Notes under the pieces: generated by a model
Told to the model about the DNA's origin: nothing
What the model saw: the letters and a program-made list of their open reading frames with translations, nothing else
Database searches by the model: none
NCBI RefSeq assembly: GCF_015291705.1
Contig: NZ_CP030050.1
Location: forward strand, 5,580,001-5,644,000
Direction of reading: 5' to 3'
Origin: Bradyrhizobium arachidis
GTDB taxonomy: Bacteria > Pseudomonadota > Alphaproteobacteria > Rhizobiales > Xanthobacteraceae
Length of the DNA stretch: 64,000 bases
Made by a program: the position numbers and the translations under genes
Part shown: positions 59,515-64,000 of the stretch, piece by piece
Numbering within the stretch: position 1 is the first letter of the stretch
Layout: each line of letters begins with the position of its first letter

Positions 59515-60189
59515 ATGCGGATCTTGCTCGTCGAGGATGAGGCGGAAATGGCCGGCGCACTGGCCTCGGCGCTGAAGCGCTACGACATGGTGGTGGACCA
59601 TGCCCCGACGCTCGCCGAGGCGGAAGAGGCCATTTCCGCCGACGTCCATGCCGCGGTCCTGCTCGACCGCCAGCTTCCCGATGGCGACGGCCTCGCGTTG
59701 ATCCCCAAGCTTCGCGCGCGCGCCGACGGCGTGCCGATCATCGTCCTCACCGCGCGCGGCGAACTCGCCGACCGCATTGCCGGGCTCGACAGCGGCGCCG
59801 ACGACTATCTTGCAAAACCGTTCGCGGTCGAGGAGCTGCTCGCACGCCTGCGTGCAGTGCTGCGGCGGCCCGCGGGCCTGTCTCCCGAAATCATCCGTGC
59901 CGGCCGCATCGCCTTCGACCTCAGTCATCGCGAAGCCAGCATCGACGGTGCGCCGTTCGAGCTGCCGCGCCGGGAGCTCCTGGTGCTCGAAGCCCTGATC
60001 CGCCGCATGGGGCGCACCGTGCTGCGCTCGGCCCTGGAAGAAGCGGTCTACAATTTCGACGACGAGATCCAGTCGAACGCGCTCGACACGCACGTCTCGC
60101 GGCTCAGGCGAAAGCTCGCGGATGCCGAGGCGGGCGTCGAGATCCATGGGATTCGCGGCGTTGGCTATCTCCTCAAGAAGCTGCCATGA
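59515..60189 (+). CDS. OmpR-family response regulator
   Basis: 224 aa. Receiver with VEDE (residues 6-9), Asp51 in VLLDRQLPDGDG and Lys101 in LAKPF, then a winged helix (about 130-220: GRTVLRSALEEAVYNFDDEI to VSRLRRKLADAEAGV). The ATG at 59515 is chosen after comparing the receiver start; 36 upstream codons are rejected. It overlaps the kinase gene by 4 bases (ATGA). Confidence 0.94.
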   Translation: MRILLVEDEAEMAGALASALKRYDMVVDHAPTLAEAEEAISADVHAAVLLDRQLPDGDGLALIPKLRARADGVPIIVLTARGELADRIAGLDSGADDYLAKPFAVEELLARLRAVLRRPAGLSPEIIRAGRIAFDLSHREASIDGAPFELPRRELLVLEALIRRMGRTVLRSALEEAVYNFDDEIQSNALDTHVSRLRRKLADAEAGVEIHGIRGVGYLLKKLP

Positions 60190-61562
60190 GCAAACACCAC
60201 GATCCCTATTGCCTGCGCTCACGGCTGAGCTGGCGCCTGCTATCGCTCCAGGCCGCACTGCTCCTTGCACTGGTTGCGGTCGTGGTCGGAGCGTTGTGCG
60301 CATCGGGCTTCGTGCTCGCCGGGCGCGACGAGGACCGTGTCATCGATGTCGTCCAGCGCGCGCTCACGCGCGATGCGCAAGGCGCGCTGGCCCTGCGGCC
60401 GACGGCCGAGCTGACGCAGTTGCGCGGCGAGACGCCCGATCTCTGGTTCCTGGTCCGCGACCGGCAGGGTCGCGTCCTCAGCGAAGGCGCCGTGCCGGCC
60501 GAATTCGCCGCGATCGGCGCCGGCCTCGACCAGATCAGCCAGGCCCGGCTCGGCTGGCAGATGTTCGAGGACGATCCGCGCAAGCCGGCGGCGCGGCTGA
60601 AGCGGGTCGACACCGATGCCGGCAATGTGCAAATCATCACGGCGACGCAGGGACGACTGACGGGCGCCAAGGCGCTGTTGACGACGTCGCTTGCGTTCCT
60701 CGGCATCGCCCTGCCCGGCCTGCTGCTGATGGGGACGGCGACATTCATCGCGACGCCGATGATCGTGCAGCGCGCGTTCAGGGGGCTCGATACCACGGCG
60801 GACGAGGCGCGGCGCATCGACATCCATCAGCGCGGCGCGCGGCTCTCGGTGGAGCGGATTCCGCTGGAAGTCGTGCCGCTCGTGACTGCGGTCAATGATG
60901 CGCTGGCACGGCTCGACCAGGGCTATGCGCGCCACAAGCGCTTCGTCGCCGACGCAGCCCACGAGCTGCGCACGCCGATCGCGATCCTGAACACGCGCCT
61001 GGAGTCGCTTGCGCCGGGGCCGGACAAGACCCGCCTGCTCGAGGATGCCGCGCGGCTCGCAACCCTTGCCGAGCAATTGCTCGACATCCAGCGGCTCGAC
61101 CGCTGCGGCCATCCCTTCACGCGCGTCAATCTCGCAGCCGTCGCGCAAAGCGTAGCCGCCGACCTCGCGCCACTGGCGATCGCCGCAGGCTACGAGCTGG
61201 CGCTCGATGCCCCACCGGCACCGATCGAGACGATCGGCGATGCGGCGGCGCTTGAGCGCGCGCTGACCAACCTCGTGCAGAATGCGATCCAGCATGGCCC
61301 TCGCCGCGGCATTATCGGAATTCGCGTCAGCAGCCCTGGGAGCATCGAGGTCACCGATGAAGGCGCCGGCATTCCCGCCGATCAGCGCGAGCAGATCTTC
61401 GAGCCGTTCTACCGGCTGGCGCCGCTCGATCGCGGTGCCGGACTCGGCCTCAACATGGTGCGCGAAATCGTGCAGCTGCATGGCGGCCACGTCTCGGTGA
61501 CGGACGGACCGGATGGTGGCGCCTGTTTCAGGATGACGCTGCCGCCGGCGCGACAGAGCTGA
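60186..61562 (+). CDS. membrane sensor histidine kinase of the QseC/TctE type
   Basis: 458 aa. Two membrane helices (LQAALLLALVAVVVGALCASG near residue 22-42 and TSLAFLGIALPGLLLMGTA near 167-187) frame a periplasmic sensor of about 120 residues. HAMP-like segment, HisKA with His259 in FVADAAHELRTPIAIL, and HATPase with LTNLVQNAIQHGP, DEGAGIPADQ and GLGLNMVREIV. Cognate to the preceding regulator. Confidence 0.93.
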   Translation: MSKHHDPYCLRSRLSWRLLSLQAALLLALVAVVVGALCASGFVLAGRDEDRVIDVVQRALTRDAQGALALRPTAELTQLRGETPDLWFLVRDRQGRVLSEGAVPAEFAAIGAGLDQISQARLGWQMFEDDPRKPAARLKRVDTDAGNVQIITATQGRLTGAKALLTTSLAFLGIALPGLLLMGTATFIATPMIVQRAFRGLDTTADEARRIDIHQRGARLSVERIPLEVVPLVTAVNDALARLDQGYARHKRFVADAAHELRTPIAILNTRLESLAPGPDKTRLLEDAARLATLAEQLLDIQRLDRCGHPFTRVNLAAVAQSVAADLAPLAIAAGYELALDAPPAPIETIGDAAALERALTNLVQNAIQHGPRRGIIGIRVSSPGSIEVTDEGAGIPADQREQIFEPFYRLAPLDRGAGLGLNMVREIVQLHGGHVSVTDGPDGGACFRMTLPPARQS

Positions 61563-61588
61563 TTCAAGCCGCATCCGCTTCTGGCAGC

Positions 61589-61605
61589 GCAATGCTGTCG
61601 CAATG
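61589..61605 (+). promoter_or_regulatory. GCAATG double site upstream of the pmtA-like gene
   Basis: GCAATGCTGTCGCAATG, one mismatch to 59454-59470, 27 bases after the kinase stop and 70-86 bases before the methyltransferase start; a third weaker unit, GCAACA, begins at 61613. The match makes this gene a likely target of the adjacent regulator. Confidence 0.6.
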
Positions 61606-61674
61606 CGCCTCCGCAACATTGCATCCGTCACACCTCGAATCTTTAGGAGGTGCAAACCAGATGCCGGAGTGCGC

Positions 61675-62337
61675 ATGCCCAACGATTTTCTTTCGTTCTT
61701 CCTGTCCTGGATGTCGTCTCCGCGTCAGGTCGGCGCCATCGCACCATCGGGTGCGGCGCTCGCCGATCTCATCACGCGCGAGATCTCTGCAACGACAGGT
61801 CCGATCCTCGAGCTCGGTCCCGGCACCGGCGCGTTCACCTACAAGCTGCTCAAACGCGGCGTCCGGCCGCAGGATCTGACGCTGATCGAATACGGCTCCG
61901 ACTTCATGAAGCTGCTGCAAATGCGCTTTCCCGGCGCGCGCGTGCTGTGGATGGACGCGGCACGGCTCGCAACCGAGCGCCTCTATGACGGCGCACCCGT
62001 CGGCGCGGTCGTGAGCGGCCTGCCGCTGCTCAACATGTCGAGACGCAAGGTGATGTCGATCCTCAGCGGCGCGTTCAGCTACGTCCGCCCCGGCGGCGCC
62101 TTCTACCAGTTCACCTACGGCATGAGCTGCCCGGTGCCGCGGCCCGTGCTCGACCGGCTGGGCCTGCGCGCAAAGCTCGTGGACCGCGCCCTGCTGAACG
62201 TGCCGCCCGCCGCGGTCTACCGCCTGACGCGGCGGCCGCAGATGAAGCTGATCACGGGATCGCTTGCGCCCGAACCATCAGCGCGGGTCGCGTTGGCGCC
62301 GATGCAGCAAGCGCGCGGCTATTCGACCGCGCGCTGA
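61675..62337 (+). CDS. pmtA: phospholipid N-methyltransferase-like protein
   Basis: 220 aa SAM-dependent methyltransferase. Motif I is LELGPGTGAFTYKLLKRG; the N-terminus FLSFFLSWMSSPRQVGAIAP and VVSGLPLLNMSRRKVMSI are typical of rhizobial PmtA-type enzymes that convert phosphatidylethanolamine toward phosphatidylcholine. ATG 61675 has CGGAG close upstream. A strong AGGAGG (61645-61650) instead fits a short out-of-frame ATG at 61661, a possible leader peptide. Whether it is a true PmtA or a paralogue cannot be told here. Confidence 0.75.
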   Translation: MPNDFLSFFLSWMSSPRQVGAIAPSGAALADLITREISATTGPILELGPGTGAFTYKLLKRGVRPQDLTLIEYGSDFMKLLQMRFPGARVLWMDAARLATERLYDGAPVGAVVSGLPLLNMSRRKVMSILSGAFSYVRPGGAFYQFTYGMSCPVPRPVLDRLGLRAKLVDRALLNVPPAAVYRLTRRPQMKLITGSLAPEPSARVALAPMQQARGYSTAR

Positions 62338-62341
62338 GCCG

Positions 62342-63985
<1,644 letters not shown>

Positions 63986-64000
63986 CTAATCCCTCGAATT

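Noticed and set aside
61661..61879. Alternative gene from the ATG at 61661 with the AGGAGG site
   Set aside because: It is out of frame with the methyltransferase and gives a Cys/Arg/Ser-rich peptide without family signal; at most a leader peptide is possible, noted under the pmtA-like gene.

Overview
The window is chromosomal DNA of a Bradyrhizobium-like alphaproteobacterium. The evidence is high G+C with strong C/G third-position bias, a PdhB that carries its own lipoyl domain, single-domain and FixJ-type response regulators, and the dispersed palindromic repeats (GCATGATC family, GGCCGGG family) that litter Bradyrhizobium genomes. Genus is inferred from gene order and repeats; I cannot name a species. 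I see no rRNA, tRNA, CRISPR array, intact insertion sequence or phage.

Region 1 (0.2-15.6 kb) is a conserved core block, mostly on the minus strand: erpA (plus strand), then dgt, argS, a SPOR-domain protein, nagZ, scpA, scpB, tatA, tatB, tatC, serS, a small conserved protein, surE, pcm and a LysM/LytM lipoprotein. It combines cell-wall remodelling, chromosome condensation, Tat export and tRNA charging. Region 2 (15.6-16.7 kb) is a short degraded accessory patch: a repeat, a frameshifted barstar-like gene and a C-terminally clipped SUKH-like gene, with no toxin beside them. Region 3 (16.7-22.6 kb) has a membrane hybrid histidine kinase, xthA, an ExoR-like Sel1 protein and ilvD.

Region 4 (22.6-31.1 kb) is rich in small orphan genes and repeats. 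It holds a HAMP/adenylate cyclase, a soluble lytic transglycosylase and a translationally coupled operon of three mini-proteins with a CxxC-(16-18)-CxxxC pattern plus one secreted Cys-rich protein. Region 5 (31.5-34.7 kb) is a soluble multi-PAS kinase, a FixJ/NodW-type regulator and a lone receiver. Region 6 (34.7-37.1 kb) has a Bug-type solute-binding protein and threonine synthase.

Region 7 (37.3-64 kb) is the alphaproteobacterial central-metabolism block pyrG, kdsA, eno, ftsB, pdhA, pdhB, pdhC, lpdA, interrupted by accessory sets: GDPD, aldehyde dehydrogenase and an AcoR-like regulator lacking AAA+; FMN reductase, MBL hydrolase and AraC/SDR/MDR genes; Vgb-like protein and queF; and an OmpR-type two-component system next to a phospholipid N-methyltransferase homologue. 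The PDH operon also carries a DUF5076 protein and a deaminase closely resembling fungal cytosine deaminase.

The most interesting signals are: (a) a near-identical GCAATG-N5-GCAATG double site upstream of both the OmpR-type regulator and the pmtA-like gene; (b) an AraC/SDR cassette flanked by imperfect direct repeats that duplicate the 3' end of the neighbouring dehydrogenase gene; (c) the Cys-motif mini-protein operon; (d) the decayed immunity genes; (e) a perfect palindrome and an FNR/FixK-type box around the AAA+-less regulator and its aldehyde dehydrogenase.
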